From Andrena cerasifolii (taxonomy: Eukaryota > Arthropoda > Insecta > Hymenoptera > Andrenidae), in the NCBI RefSeq assembly GCF_050908995.1, contig NC_135124.1:5146001-5210000 (forward strand): DNA of 64,000 bases, read 5' to 3'. Both the position numbers and the translations under genes were made by a program. Below, piece by piece: positions 34,342 to 46,192 of this stretch (its first letter is position 1; every line of letters begins with the position of its first letter). A model generated the notes under the pieces. It saw only the letters and a program-made list of their open reading frames with translations, ran no database searches and was not told where the DNA came from.

Positions 34342-34640
34342 CAGTGGCGGATTTAACAGGGCACCGGATGAGCAGTTGCCGCCTACACTCCATTCCATAT
34401 AAGAGCGGACCTACGCCCCTACCGATTTGCGACCGATCTGCGCAGCTCCCATGGATCTGACACACGAGATTAGTCGTAGCACTTTCCCTGCCGGTTTCCT
34501 ACCAATCAACAGTATATCACTGCGCGGAACGAGTCCGCTCTAAAGTGGAATGCAGTGTAGATCCCTGCAGAGAAGGCCCCGACGGGGCCCCATGAACAAA
34601 AAAAAATATGATTAGGTATAGGTATCCAAACACTACTTAA
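34342..34640. mobile_element. hAT-like family J copy 2, interrupted and truncated
   Basis: It starts CAGTGGCGGATTTAACAGGG as in the other J copies. It is split after GTTGCCGCCTA by the 172-bp element at 34386-34557 and resumes with the J sequence CCTGCAGAGAAGGCCCC to about 34640. No right terminus is found. Confidence 0.7.
34386..34557. mobile_element. TA-target MITE family K, copy 1 (nested in J)
   Basis: Termini are CACTCCATTCCATATAAGAG and inverted CACTGCATTCCACTTTAGAG. TA flanks both ends (34384-34385, 34558-34559). It matches the copy at 56369-56538 throughout (CGCCCCTACCGATTTGCGAC). Its insertion splits J at a single point, so it is younger than that J copy. Confidence 0.85.
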
Positions 34641-34955
34641 AAATCGGGGGGGGGGGTGTAAAATTTATACATAACAGTAACATAAATCTTAAAAAATTTA
34701 AATTTATTCTAAATGAGATTAAATAACATTTAATCGTAACGAAAAGTAATGATATACAAATAAGTAATATTAAAAGACTAACGTCGAAAAGATGTTTTAA
34801 AATAAACTTTTAGAGCGGTTTCTAATTATTTAAAAAAAAAAAAACAGTAAACAAAATTTCATTCAATTTATTTACATAAATGGAAGGCTTAGATTACCCC
34901 CGCCCCCCCCCCTTGATCTGGCCTTACTGTACCTATATGTAGTACCTATACACAT

Positions 34956-35316
34956 CAGTGCCGTCTTATCGTTTTCTGGAGTCCTGAGGCGAGCTCCATA
35001 TGGGGCCCTCTAAATTATTCTAAATTAAATAAAATCAAAAATACCACGCTAACACGCGAAGTTGATCAGTATTGAAACAATTAAATAAATAAGATTAAGC
35101 GTGGGGTCCATTCCACGAAAAAAGGGCCTCATTTTAAAATCTAAATTTTGGTGCATTTGTTTTTTTTCCATCACAGTTGGAGGGCCCATTTCCATTTTTT
35201 CAGGCTTTTACATACCTATTTTTTTTAATTTTCCAAATTTTCGGGGGGCCCCTGGGCCCTGGGCCCCGGAGTGCTGAGGCAGCTGCCTCTTTCGCCTCCA
35301 GGTTAACACGGCACAG
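34956..35316. mobile_element. hAT-type MITE, 361 bp
   Basis: Termini are CAGTGCCGTCTTATCG and inverted CTGTGCCGTGTTAACC. The perfect 8-bp duplication ATACACAT is at 34948-34955 and 35317-35324. The interior carries GGGGCCC-type runs. Confidence 0.85.
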
Positions 35317-37595
35317 ATACACATATGACTTTGTAAACCTGTAAATGTAGTTTCTGTAACTTGTAAGGGGGTAAATATAATATATTGTAATAATGCAAGT
35401 GATAATTGTACATGATTATGTATGTGATGCCGGAAATGCATACAAAGAAGGAAAAAAGGCAGAAGCAACTTCTCTCTGCAAGACTGAAACCCCAACCCTC
35501 TGCTCGTCATTCGGGACACTTGCACCTGGACTACTGCGGTAGCTGAAAACTACTTCTTCACTAATGAAGTTTAAGAAACGCTGTATTTTTTTACTAAATT
35601 ATTGATCCTACAGTAGCGACGCATAAGATTTATGTATTGCTTACATCAATATCTGCAAATCTAAAAGCAGAGCAAAGTCGATCAGACGACTTTAAAATGT
35701 TTGAAGCCATTTTTTTATAAAAATGGCTGTGCGTTGCGGCTAATATTCTAGAATTTGTTTATACACATCGTGCCCAACATTTTTAGCCTGGTTTCATTCC
35801 AAAATCGTTCTCTCCTCGTCAGATCAGCAACACAAAGTGCATTGATGTCGACTGTCGAATTTTTTTAAATTCATTGTAAACCATAACAAATTTGTCGATT
35901 GTACAATAAATATTAGAGACAGTAAGTAACACTTCTTTGTTATTAATAATTTTACAACTGTACATTCAAATAACTCAGAATACTTTTGAAACAAGACCCA
36001 TATAAATATAGACCTATATATAAAGTTTTTTCTTATTATTAGAATGATCGATACTACGACCCCTCAGAATATTGGGACACCCTGTGTTTTGCGCATGAAG
36101 CAGAAATATACCATCAAGGGTAAAATTTCAGGGAAGGGCGTTCGGAAATTATTAGTTTCCCAGACTAAATACAAAGGTTTCCTGATCGCCATTTAGCAGG
36201 GATTAATTTCCTGTTTTCATCTATTTTTCCCCTTCTATTGGCGGACAAAGAGGACGTTCCGCGAGCAACAAATCGAGGGGGAGGTACTGCAAGAAGGGTA
36301 AAATAAGTGAATGAGCAGATCCACGTGGAAGTTGGTAGGGGAAGGATCGTCAGGGCGGCACCTGACCGGAAAGCGTCACAGTCAACGCATTCAACCTCGT
36401 TCTTTCCTTTCCCTTCTCCTCGGACTTCTCTTTCGCCGACCATCTTCCTCCCCCACCGCCGCATACGACGAAGGGTTGCTGCTCGTCCCTTCTGGCTACA
36501 AGCGCAGGAATCCTGCTCCTGATGTCTAAATATTACATATCCCGAAACTTCAATTCATCTGTTTGCCGCACCTTCTAAAATGTTATCCGATAAGTTATAC
36601 ATTGATTAAATTAAATTGAATAAATTGAATTGATAGAGAAAGATCGAAGTGGCGTTAAAATTAGAAAACGTTAAAACTGAGAAAGAAACAGGGATGAAGA
36701 AGGTGTTCCACATTTCTAAATGTCACTCTTTCTTCAATACACTAGTCGCTGTACGAATTTGTGTCTGCAACTCTGCGGGATATAGAAATGTGTGCAAGAA
36801 CGTTCGAGAATATCAACTCTAGTATAATATAAGAGTATAATAGAATATAAAGTACAACGGCCCGGTACAAGACAATTACTAATTAATTAATCACTGCTTT
36901 TCATCCCCGGCTAAAATTTAATTTAAATGTAAAGTATAGAAATGCCAGCTCGTCGTTATGCGCGGAAGGACAAGCCTGAGCACCCAACGAACGTTAATCT
37001 ATAAAAATGTATGACGGTAGCCAAAGGTGGCTCTACGAAGAGCAGAGATGAAGAAGAGAAGGAGAGAAGGCGGAGAGGAGGAAAAGGATGGGACGAGTAG
37101 GTAAGGACACATAATAGCAGGATGTTACAACGCCCGTGTCCGGTACATAAGTATCTGGTTTCATAAATGAAAGTGTCTTCATTCATAGATACATATTTCC
37201 ATACAATTGCCGCTATTGGTTCGTATCTTATGATATCGCCATTATGTGTGGGCTGGCGCATTACATATGTACATAGCACCATTATATACAAATTCCTATA
37301 TAGTAATGCGGTGCTACTGCTGCATTAATGATAAAGCTGTTTCGATATTGTGACATTACAGGCGCATCTGCGTTTTGTTGCACGGAAAGCGGGAAAATGT
37401 CTTTGACGATGTGTAAAACTGTATTACGAGTAGGTGTGCTGTTACGTTTCATGTAGCACGCCACCGATGATAGCGAGGAATATAAATTTTAACACAACTT
37501 AGAGTACCTATGGTGTATCAAATACAGCGGGTCTTTATCGAAGCCTATTAATCTGAAGAAACTGCTACTTATAAAGTCTGTAAAATTAGAGAGAC
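35317..37595. other. No gene recognised
   Basis: Mixed AT-rich DNA with a GC-richer patch at 36230-36530 where both strands have open frames of 70-100 codons without recognisable content. No repeat ends were found apart from the possible mariner-like terminus near 36070. Confidence 0.4.
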
Positions 37596-38352
37596 GTAAC
37601 TCCATTTTGTATTTGTATTTTTGTTTTTGCTGTGTGTTTTTACACAGGATGGCGTTTCAAGCATTTTGCGTGTATTGTCCAACGAACATTTTTAGTCATT
37701 CCATTTTTTCCCCTTCTCTCTCTCCTTTTGGGTCCCAGCAGCAGCAGTCCACCCGGGAGAAAGGTGATGGTCACCCATCTTTCCCCAGTACACCGCCTCG
37801 TGATGCTTAACTTCGGTGATCTAACGATAACCTATTTTTTTAAATGATAAACTTTATTAAGAAAATAACAGTATTTACATAATATATATATATATATATA
37901 AGTATTCTTAATATATCAATGTACTTATACAAAATATACTCTCTTAAGCCTAATCCCTGAGGGTCATTCCACGCGAAGTCGGACACTTTTCGGAGTAACA
38001 TTTCGGATTTTGGTGCAACTTGGATATGTGGTAGTCTTTAGGGGTATATAAACATATCTCGAAGGATTTTTCGAAATGTCAAAAAATGTGGATATTACAG
38101 CTCTTTGAAATATGGTGTTTAATCAGGATTAACCTAATAACCTTTACCTAGCGTATTGAATCAGTCTCGTGCACTTACAGTGTTTACGCTTGTTCGGTGG
38201 GATTGTTTTAACTGCTTGTGTCTATCTCTGTTGTTGATAGTGATTCTAGAATAGGAAAACTATGTAAGATAAAAACCTATTTTCAGCATTAATCTAACGA
38301 GAACCGGTGTATTCATCACGGCTACGGCCGCTGGTGTAACTCCATTTGTATT
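37596..38352 (-). mobile_element. 5S rRNA-derived SINE (SINE3-like), copy 2, interrupted
   Basis: The same element as at 5892-6188. On the minus strand the head begins at 38335 (CAGCGGCCGTAGCCGTGATG) and is broken at ATCTAACGAGAACC by a 459-bp insertion. It resumes at 37832 with the TTAAGC segment, box C equivalent GATGGGTGACC, the CTGCTGCTG body and the stem-loop at 37630-37647 (CTGTGT / ACACAG). Flanking repeats GTAACTCCATTTTGTATT (37596-37613) and GTAACTCCATTTGTATT (38336-38352) are the target duplication. Confidence 0.8.
37833..38291 (-). mobile_element. 459-bp insertion within the 5S-derived SINE
   Basis: Flanked by a 14-bp duplication with one mismatch of SINE sequence: ATCTAACGATAACC (37819-37832) and ATCTAACGAGAACC (38292-38305). 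On the minus strand it ends in AATAAAGTTTATC and an A-rich tail (TTTAAAAAAATA). This suggests a 5'-truncated non-LTR retroposon or processed RNA. A (TA)n run sits at 37879-37901. The source sequence is not recognised. Confidence 0.6.
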
Positions 38353-38930
38353 ACATATCTGTAAACATGCCATCAGCTGAAGAAAATAAAAGATTACAAG
38401 ACATTTCAGAACCCCTAATTTTTTTGTCCCACAATTTGTGCGACGGGGTGTTTTTAAACGTTTACCCGGGTAGTCTGCTGTAACGGTGTACTTGCTGCAC
38501 TGCTTAGGACGCACTATTTTAATGACGATACCATGTAATGCCTAATATTAGTAACGACGAAGAGGACCAGTGAACTAAATCACAAATCTATCCGGACTAA
38601 AGTGCTAATGAATCGCAAATGGAACGTAAATTAAAACACTAAATGGAAACATACAGGCAAACTGCACGTAAAAATTTAATATTTCATTTATAGTTAATTA
38701 TACTTTATTTTAACCATAAATAATACAAAGATGAAGTACCTTGTTTAAATTCTGTTTATTCGTTCAGACAGATTATAATATTTAATACTTAACATAGATG
38801 AGGAATTGAATTTTTTACCGCACATTACATATTTATAATGCAATTGTATAAAGCGATTTACTTAGAAACATTAAGATGTTCAGTTCGTATCTAATAAGGA
38901 ATCCACGTGCAGAGGGAATCGCGCGGCTGG

Positions 38931-39683
38931 TTAAGGGGTTATACCTAGTCAGGCGGCCGCAAAGAAGCGAATATTTGTGAATTTTTTTAGAAGAAGCAGA
39001 AACGTATATTTTTACAGAACTTTTTGCGTTTCAAAGAGCAACATTTAAAGAACATTTGGTAATTTTTTCGTAGAAAAATATTTAGGTTTATAATAAAATA
39101 ACAAGCGACATCCAAGAAGCATTTTTTAAAATTTGGTTTTGCGGTGAGCACTGCCATTTGGAACCAGATTATCTAAAATCAAAAAACAAAAAAGATTTCG
39201 TTAGTATATTAATGTATCCTCCGATTAACGGAGGGAATTTCCGAAATATTAATTTAAAATAAAATGGCGGCTATTTAAAGTTGAAATCCTGATTTTTACA
39301 CGAAAAAATCACGCGAAAAAATCAGGATTTCAACTTTAAATAGCCGCCATTTTATTTTAAATGAATCTTTCTGAAATTCCCTCCGTTAATCAGAGGATAC
39401 ATTAATATACTAACGAAATCTTTTTTGTTTTTTGATTTTAGATAATCTGCTTCTGAATGGCAGTGCTCACCGCAAAACCAAATTTTTAAAAATGCTTCTT
39501 GGATGTCGCATGTTATTTTATTATAAACGTAAATATTTTTCTACGAAAAAATTACCAAATGTTCTTTAAATGTTGCTCTTTGAAACGCAAAAAGTTTTGT
39601 AAAAATATATGCTTCCGCTTCTTCAAAAAAAATTCACAAATATTCGCCTCTTTTTTGTCGCCTGACTAGGTATAACCCCTTAA
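38931..39683. mobile_element. TTAA-flanked giant palindrome, family F
   Basis: TTAA at 38931-38934 and 39680-39683. Termini are GGGGTTATACCTAGTCAGGC on both ends. Practically the whole 753 bp is two inverted arms of about 365 bases meeting near 39310, with a few mismatches. There is no coding capacity. A related solo end is at 10787. Confidence 0.85.
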
Positions 39684-40498
39684 TACGAAGCCTTTCTGAT
39701 TCCCCAGTTCCTTTCTGGCTCGAAATGCTTTGATGAAACTGGAAGTCATTGAAGACTGGCGCGCGTGCTGTTCGAAGGGGCTGTGCGACGTAGGATTCCT
39801 GATACGCGTTCGTTCCCTCGTTATATCGAATAAATCTACCTCGACGACGCCACCGCGTACGATGGACGCGCCCTGTGCACTAGGTAGGAAGTCATCCTTC
39901 CTAGCATCCAGAGTCCACACAGGAAATCTCAGACGCACCCACCGAAACAGCCCGCCCTCTCTGTCGGAGTCGATTTAATGTTTCGTTTCCTCTACAACGA
40001 TAAGGGGCTACCATTTTATAGAGGCAACCGCCCTGTGCACGGGCTCCACGAAAATAAATGGAAAGCAGAACGCAGGATTTACAATTAGACCCTCGTCAAC
40101 TATTTATTTCCAGCGAACGCGGATAGACAGATCGAAGGAACAGGCGGTGAAACATTGTGTGAACAACGATGACGACGCTGGAAATAGGAGCACGGTCGTG
40201 TGTTATCCTGAAAGAGTAGTGTTAAGTGGTGTAGGGCCATTGGTATGTGAAAGGGAACTCCTGATGTGGTACTTTGTAGCTTGAAGAGCATTAGTGAGTA
40301 ACATTGGTTTAAAGAAAAATACGGGTTCGTGGAGGAACGTGGAGAAAAGAATTTAATCGAGATCTTTATGATAGAGATGTTAGAAAGTTTGTGTCGAGGG
40401 AAAATATTAACCACGAGCAATATGGTACTTACCTGAATCAATTAAAGGATCACGTTTCGAAGCAATTTGGAAGACTGGGCCAGGAGGTGTGGAAGAAG
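39684..40498. other. No gene recognised
   Basis: Several short frames are open (plus 39733-39978 with ATG; plus 40130-40284). None is recognisable. The ORF covering 40391-40498 is interrupted by the element that follows. Confidence 0.35.
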
Positions 40499-40751
40499 CA
40501 GGGCCGGCGGAACCCATTATGTGAGTTATGCGCCGCATGCGGGCGCCAGCCGAAGAGGGCGCTAAAAAACTATATCGCAAGCTTAATAATAAAGGAATTC
40601 AACTCCCACATAAACAAAATGTAAATGTAATTATTTTTTTTTATTGTACCTCGTAAAGACAAAAAATATTAAATAGAAAACAGGTGCAAAAATTTGGGAG
40701 CGCCAAAAATTTTCTCGCGTAAGGGCGCCAAACATCCTCGCGCCGGCCCTG
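40499..40751. mobile_element. hAT-type MITE, 253 bp
   Basis: Termini are CAGGGCCGGCGGAACCC and inverted CAGGGCCGGCGCGAGG. The perfect 8-bp duplication GGAAGAAG is at 40491-40498 and 40752-40759. Confidence 0.85.
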
Positions 40752-40902
40752 GGAAGAAGTACCGTGTATTTGAAAATAGATATTTTAATAAAGGTACAAT
40801 CGTTTAAATAATTGATCCTGTTCTGAATAAATTGAAAAATATCTAGGTATATTTGTCAAATATAGTATTCATTGACTTATTTAAATATCTGCCATTATTT
40901 GA

Positions 40903-41949
40903 CTGATTTATTTGTTCGTATAAAAAAATAGGGCTTGGATTTTTTATACAGTTTTAAAGTATGTATCTTTATTGTGCAAGAATTTTTTTTTATGAAAAAT
41001 TGTACAAAATAAGGGCGAACAAACCCGGGAATGACTGACAAGGGAACATCCCGAACCCGGAAATTCAAAAAATTCTGAAACATCGTGAATATGTAGGGAA
41101 TTTCCTCCTGATTACAACGCAATTTTTGTTTGCTGCCCAAGTTCACTCTAAGGGGGTGTAATTGACCCCTGAAAATCCATTTATTTTCCGATTTTCTGTT
41201 ATAACTTGTGAACTGTAAAATAATGTTTTACCAAATGATAGATCTAATTAAAAGAAGTAATTTTTTACTTGAAACTTTTTTTCTATCTCTTACATTTCGC
41301 GAGTTATAACAAAAAATCGGAAAATAGCCGAATTTTCGGGGGTTAATTTCATCCTCTTCGAGTGAATTTGGGCAGCAAACAAAAATGGCGTTGTAATCAG
41401 GAGGAAATCCCCTACAGATTCACAAAGTTTCAGAATTTTTGGAATTTTCGGGTTCGGGATCTTCCCTTATGAATCATCTGAGAAGGAAATACAAAAAAGA
41501 TGTATAAACAGGAATATATTATCCTTGACCTAGCGTAGGATTTTCTCAAAATTCGAATTATTTTGGAAATTATAGCAGTTTCAAGAATTGTCTTTAATTT
41601 TTCACATACAAATTTGCACTAAAATGCTTGTAAAAAGTCGAATAATTGAAATATCAATAAAAGCCTACGCTAGGTCAAAGATAATATACCTACTCCTGCT
41701 TATATATCTTTTTTGTATTTCCTTCTCAGATGATCCAGTCATTCCCGGGAGTGTGGGCCAGTTTTTTTGCAGTGCCCCGGGAAGCCATTTTGTTCGCCGT
41801 TATTTTGTATAATTTTTTATAAAAAAAAATTCTATCAGAATAAAGATACATACTTCAAACTGTATAAAAAATCCAAGCCCTATATTTTTATTTATACGAA
41901 CAAATAAATCCCTAATTTGTTGTAGCTTCAGGGTGAGGTCCACCCTTGA
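40903..41949. mobile_element. Family A copy 2, split by a family B element
   Basis: It matches 15296-15976 (GGGCTTGGATTTTTTA, TTCCCGGGAGTGTGGGCCAG). The left terminus is lost near 40903. The right end GGTCCACCCTTGA shows a decayed TTAA. The sequence CCCGGGAATGAC / TGAATCATCTGAGAAGG is interrupted by 41039-41469. Confidence 0.75.
41039..41469. mobile_element. Family B copy 2, nested in family A
   Basis: Ends are CAAGGGAACATCCCGAACCC and inverted TAAGGGAAGATCCCGAACCC. Flanking TGA (41036-41038, 41470-41472) is a 3-bp target duplication, seen by comparison with the uninterrupted family A copy. The long inverted arms match 9434-9870. Confidence 0.8.
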
Positions 41950-42663
41950 AAGGATTCTTTTTCTTTTTCGAAGTACTCGTCGACTGTTCAAAACTATCCA
42001 GTCAGATTCGAGCCTACTTCCAATATACTTCATTCCATCACTAATAAGTAGTTCCAACCGCGTCGATTTTTCGAAAGAAAATGCACCTCCCTTCAGAAGC
42101 ACATGTGTCGAGAATCCTCGTTAAGGTGGACTTCTCTCGCGATGAAACGGACCGAGAATGAACAACGGAAAGGCACATAATATCTGACCACGATAGTAAA
42201 TTTTATAAAATAATACCCTCTCCAGGGCTGCATATTCATTTTTCCGGAGGGTCGTGCAGTTCCCGGTGTCCGGGGCGAGTCGTCTACATATGTATGAGCT
42301 TCTGGTGGACTCGGTGGTCACGCCTCAGCGAATCGAGCTTTCTAGCCTTTATTTTTGATGCCAGCGCTACCCCCTTTCTACGTAGCCAAATAAACAAGAG
42401 GGCTGACCCGAAAAAAGGGTGGGTAAACCGGATGATTAGCACTCCTCACCTTCCTTCCTTCCTTCCCTGTGCAAGCTGTATAACGATCCTTGAACTTGGA
42501 TTACTCCAAGTGCCTGCAATTTCAGTGGACGTGAACCGACGAAAAGAAATCTTCGCAAAGAGATAGCTTCCCTCTAAACGTCCTTTTCATGTTGCCATGC
42601 TTCACGAATGCGCGCTCAGTTCACGACAATATTGATGTTCATACTCCAAGCAGCTTTAAAGTT
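41950..42663. other. No gene recognised
   Basis: An ATG ORF of 90 codons (42294-42566) has no recognisable domain; CTTCCTTCCTTCC is a short simple repeat near 42451. Otherwise non-coding. Confidence 0.35.
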
Positions 42664-43393
42664 AGGGCCAGTGCACCTAATTTCGCCCACCCAAATTCAA
42701 ATCTTATATTTTCATTCGTAATTAGCCTTGGATAAAAAAGAAATTGTCTGTGTTTCACGTATAGCGGATTTAGTACTGTTGGAATCTGAAGATTTTCAAT
42801 CGCGAGTGGAAAAAAGCAGGGGAAGCAAAAATCGGGATCTTGTAAAAGTGCACCTAATAAAGCCCACCTGAGAAATATTGATTAATTCATGTGTTTATCA
42901 GCTTTTAAAGTTACGTTTATTATTTTTAACCATATGAATATTTTGGAGACTTTTCCCAAATTTCTGTTTAATAGGATTAAGTTTAAAAAGTGTGTTTCTT
43001 AACAAACGAAATACAATTTCAAAATATTTATATTATTACATATTATTTTTTTTAGACGATCACATTTACATGCTGGGCAGACGAAGTTCTGCTCCGTAAT
43101 TCCGCATAATTTGTGTCCTCATCTGTTGCAAATGCCACACTGAAACTACTGGGTAACACAAAAATACAGTTTCCATTAACAAAAATATTGGAACCGATTA
43201 AACTGTTTAAGCATACGGGTAATTAGATACCCCCAATAAATATTCGTGCATTCATAAACATTTTAAACTTACCTTCTCCCAATTTAATGTAAAATTCTCA
43301 CGGTTCAATACATTTTTACAGTATCGAGATTCACTAAAATACTTCTAAGCAGTATGCCTTTTAAGTTTCTAAGTTCCTAGTGTGTCCATAGTA

Positions 43394-43572
43394 CAGGGTC
43401 AGTGTTTTATCCTGCAACCCGTGCTCGCGCGAACTTGTAAAATGGCAACAGCGCCTCACGGACGCATTCCACTACAACCACGCACCGGCCCAGCGGAGAG
43501 CTGCCAGCGACCGCTGGACAGCAGTGATGCCCGAGCTCCGAAATTTTTAGGATGTTCTCTCTCAAATTAAAA
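43394..43572. repeat. Solo long TIR of family X
   Basis: It begins TA/CAGGGTCAGTGTTTTATC and matches the left TIR of 44079-45162 (GCGCCTCACGGACGCATTCC), and for CCGCTGGACAGCAGTGATGC the right TIR. The similarity stops at TCAAATTAA. It is a truncated copy. Confidence 0.7.
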
Positions 43573-44078
43573 AAATGTTTCAAACAAAAGTTCAATGGTG
43601 CAATAAGCGCTACAAACTTGTGTTAACAAAATTTTGAAAAGAGTTAAAAAATATATATAACTGACGGAAAAAACTGTTTTCAAATTTTTATTAAACTTTT
43701 GTTTGAAACATTTTTTTCTGTCTGTTTTACTTTGAGAATTATACGCGAAAAAGTGGAAGTGCAATATGACTTTGTGGTTAGTTTTCACCCCCTTAAAGGG
43801 CGATAGGGCCCAAATGAAACACACCGTTGTTCTTGTTTTGAGTCACTCTAAAAACCACGAAGTTGCGTTCCAATCGGTGAGTCCGGGTTCGCGGTGTTCC
43901 CTTGTAAGCAACTAACAGTAAGAACATTTGTGTTTACTATTAGACGGTTGTTTTGCTGAACATATTTTTAGGTAACTCATAACACTATATAGAAAGTTAT
44001 AAAGAATGTTTTATTGAACAAGTATAGACAGACAGATTGCTGTGTTTGGATTTACTTCATTTTTAGTGTGTCGATGTA

Positions 44079-45162
44079 CAGGGTCAGCGTCTTATCATGC
44101 AACCCGCGCTTGCGCGAACTTGTAAAATGGCAACAGCGCCTCACGGACGCATTCCACTACAACCACGCACCGGCCCAGCGGAGAGCTGCCAGCGACCTTT
44201 TTAGAATAGTCTCTTTCAAATTAACGTCGCAAAGAGCTATTGGGAATTTCCCGGCCCAGGTAATCCAGCCGCGCGCTCCGCTTTTATGATCGGTTTACCA
44301 CTCGCACCCCAGATTACTGTAATGAGGTTTGAAAATAATGTCGACTGATCTCGTACCCGACTCAATTTAAAAAAAATTAATTACGACAGGCGATATACAC
44401 TTATACGGAGAAATTTTTCGCCACCTGCGTGTAAAAGCCACAATAATGGCGCATCGTTCCAAAAATGACATTAACGGAAGCCGGTATAGGCGTGGCGTTG
44501 AGTAGCTGAAACATTCAGACACAAAAATTCTAGAAAAAAATTCAAACTCCGCTACAATCAAAGACACGTCCCATTTGTTGCATTAAGGATAAAATCATAA
44601 AAGAGAATACCAGAACAATAGATTCTGAGGTCTGCAGAACTAACACATAATTGAATAAAAATTTAATTTCTCAATTTCTGAAAGTAATGATACAGAATAA
44701 CTAGCCTATTGTTTATCAGCACCACGAATTTTAAAAGCAGCATTAAATACAGTATCAAATAAACATTTTGCAAAAGCTTTTCACAACAATTATGGTTAAA
44801 AAATTGATAGAAACAAAATTAAGTAAATGTAAAATATGTTAAATTATCCATCATTAAGAGGGAATAATTTCTTCTCATTTTTGGCGCAAATTGTATTCCA
44901 ATATCTTTTATATTTCAAAATTTGTACGAAAAAGGCCCCAAAATTGAAACTCGGGCCGGGAAATTCTGAATAGCTCTTTGCGACGTTACTTTGAAAGAGA
45001 CCATCCCAAAATTCTCGAAGCTCGGGCATCACTGCTGTCCAGCGGTCGCTGGCAGCTCTCCGTTGGGCCGGTGCATGGTTGTAGTGGAATGCGTCCGTGA
45101 GGCGCTGTTGCCATTTTATCTGTTCGCGCTAGCGCGGGTTGCAGGATAAAACGATGACCCTG
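44079..45162. mobile_element. Long-TIR, TA-target element family X
   Basis: TA (44077-44078, 45163-45164) flanks termini CAGGGTCAGCGTCTTATC and inverted CAGGGTCATCGTTTTATC. The TIRs extend about 220 bases to a TCGCAAAGAGCTATT motif. Frames within the TIR repeat a GRIPLQP-type peptide on each copy, but this follows from the repeat. No transposase is recognised in the interior, so it is non-autonomous, of Tc1/mariner type by target. Confidence 0.75.
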
Positions 45163-45253
45163 TATGTCTTTCTTCATTTACTTGGCTACTATATAATTCA
45201 GTTCGTTACCATCACACGTCAGCACTTACTTCCCGAGATATTACGAGTGACGA

Positions 45254-45678
45254 TTCCCACCCAGGATATTCAACATATCTTATGGGACTGTCCTATATAT
45301 GACACGAATAAACCCAATATGCTACTCCAGTTAAGAAAACGCAATCTGAAGCCTCCGTATGATATTAACGAATTCCTATCAAGACCAAACATAAGGGCTC
45401 TTATTATAATTAATGACTTTTTCAACAAATGTAACATTAAGTTGTGAATGTGCATAAGTTTAAGTGATTCTGAAACAACATATAGAATAAGATAACCGAA
45501 GACTGATTCTAAGATACCGTAATGTAAATACCATTAGCGTATATAAGATATATACTCTCCATGTGATATGTAATAGTAATTTCTGCTTTACCTGTAATAT
45601 GTTGGCAAGAATGTATGTAAGTGGGCCTACAGAGGGCCGGGGCACAGTTATCTCAATAAATAAAAAATAAAAAAAAAG
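45254..45678 (+). pseudogene. 5'-truncated non-LTR retrotransposon 3' end
   Basis: The 14-bp target duplication ATTACGAGTGACGA flanks it at 45240-45253 and 45679-45692. It starts inside the ORF2 C-terminus (TQDIQHILWDCPIYD, a conserved H..C motif near the end of I/R1/jockey-type polyproteins). The frame runs in-frame to a TGA at 45445-45447 and is followed by a 230-bp 3' UTR ending AATAAATAAAAAATAAAAAA. A typical dead-on-arrival insertion. Confidence 0.85.
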
Positions 45679-45776
45679 ATTACGAGTGACGAGATCAAGT
45701 GCTAGGCGATAATAGGTGCACTTACCCTACTAGCACCCCTAACCTCCCTCTAAATAATCAAATAAGAAGTCTAATT

Positions 45777-46145
45777 TCATTTTATTTTTCTCTCCTCGCT
45801 CTCAAACTTTGTTGAAGCTTCAGCTTCCAGCACAAAGTTACACACCTTCATAATACCATCAGAATTGGAGAAGAAAATCCTCACTAACGATAAGACTTGC
45901 CAAAAAGTGGATCCGTGTTTGAAATAAGCCCAGAAAACGTCGTAAATCTCACGTGTTCCATTTCTATCAGCGTCCACAGGTGGTAGCCAGTTTTCTTCGG
46001 AGTTTAAGGAAAGCAACGCGCTCGCTCGCTCGCTCGCTTGCATTAAAGAGCAATTAGCCGCGGCTCGCGAGCACGCTGATGCCCGGAAGCGATAGAAGCA
46101 GACCGCGCGTGCCACCCTTACATTTTCTTCGTCTACTACGAGCAT
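45777..46145 (-). CDS. ORF of 122 codons, unrecognised
   Basis: The ATG at 46145 opens a frame to 45777. The C-terminal half (DRNGTREIYDVFWAYFKHG, WQVLSLVRIFFSNSDG) looks like a folded helical protein with mixed codon use. An AG at the end of CTTAAACTCCGAAG could instead start an exon there. It diverges from the plus-strand gene at 46193. A CTCGCTCGCTCGC run encodes its ASERAS segment. Chance cannot be excluded. Confidence 0.25.
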   Translation of the reverse strand: MLVVDEENVRVARAVCFYRFRASACSRAAANCSLMQASERASALLSLNSEENWLPPVDADRNGTREIYDVFWAYFKHGSTFWQVLSLVRIFFSNSDGIMKVCNFVLEAEASTKFESEERKIK

Positions 46146-46192
46146 GTACGCGTACCTGCTCACGCTTGCACACACTCGCGCGCCTCACCGAG

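Larger units (their letters stand above)
42664..45728. mobile_element. Probable AGGGT-terminus element carrying later insertions
   Basis: The left AGGGCCAGTGCACCTAATTT and inverted right AGGGTAAGTGCACCTATTAT are matching ends 3,065 bp apart. A direct copy of AGTGCACCTAAT lies at 42847. The elements at 43394, 44079 and 45254 lie inside. Pairing of these two ends is an inference from the terminus match. Confidence 0.45.

Noticed and set aside
34073..36081. 2-kb element between CAGGGTGTCCCAAAAG and TTGGGACACCCTG ends
   Set aside because: Only about 13 bases match at the ends and such termini are common; the pairing is not proven, so it is not listed as an element.
43382..43570. Repeated 62-codon frames (also 44014-44289, 44986-45177)
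   Set aside because: These are translations of the same transposon TIR on both strands, not genes.
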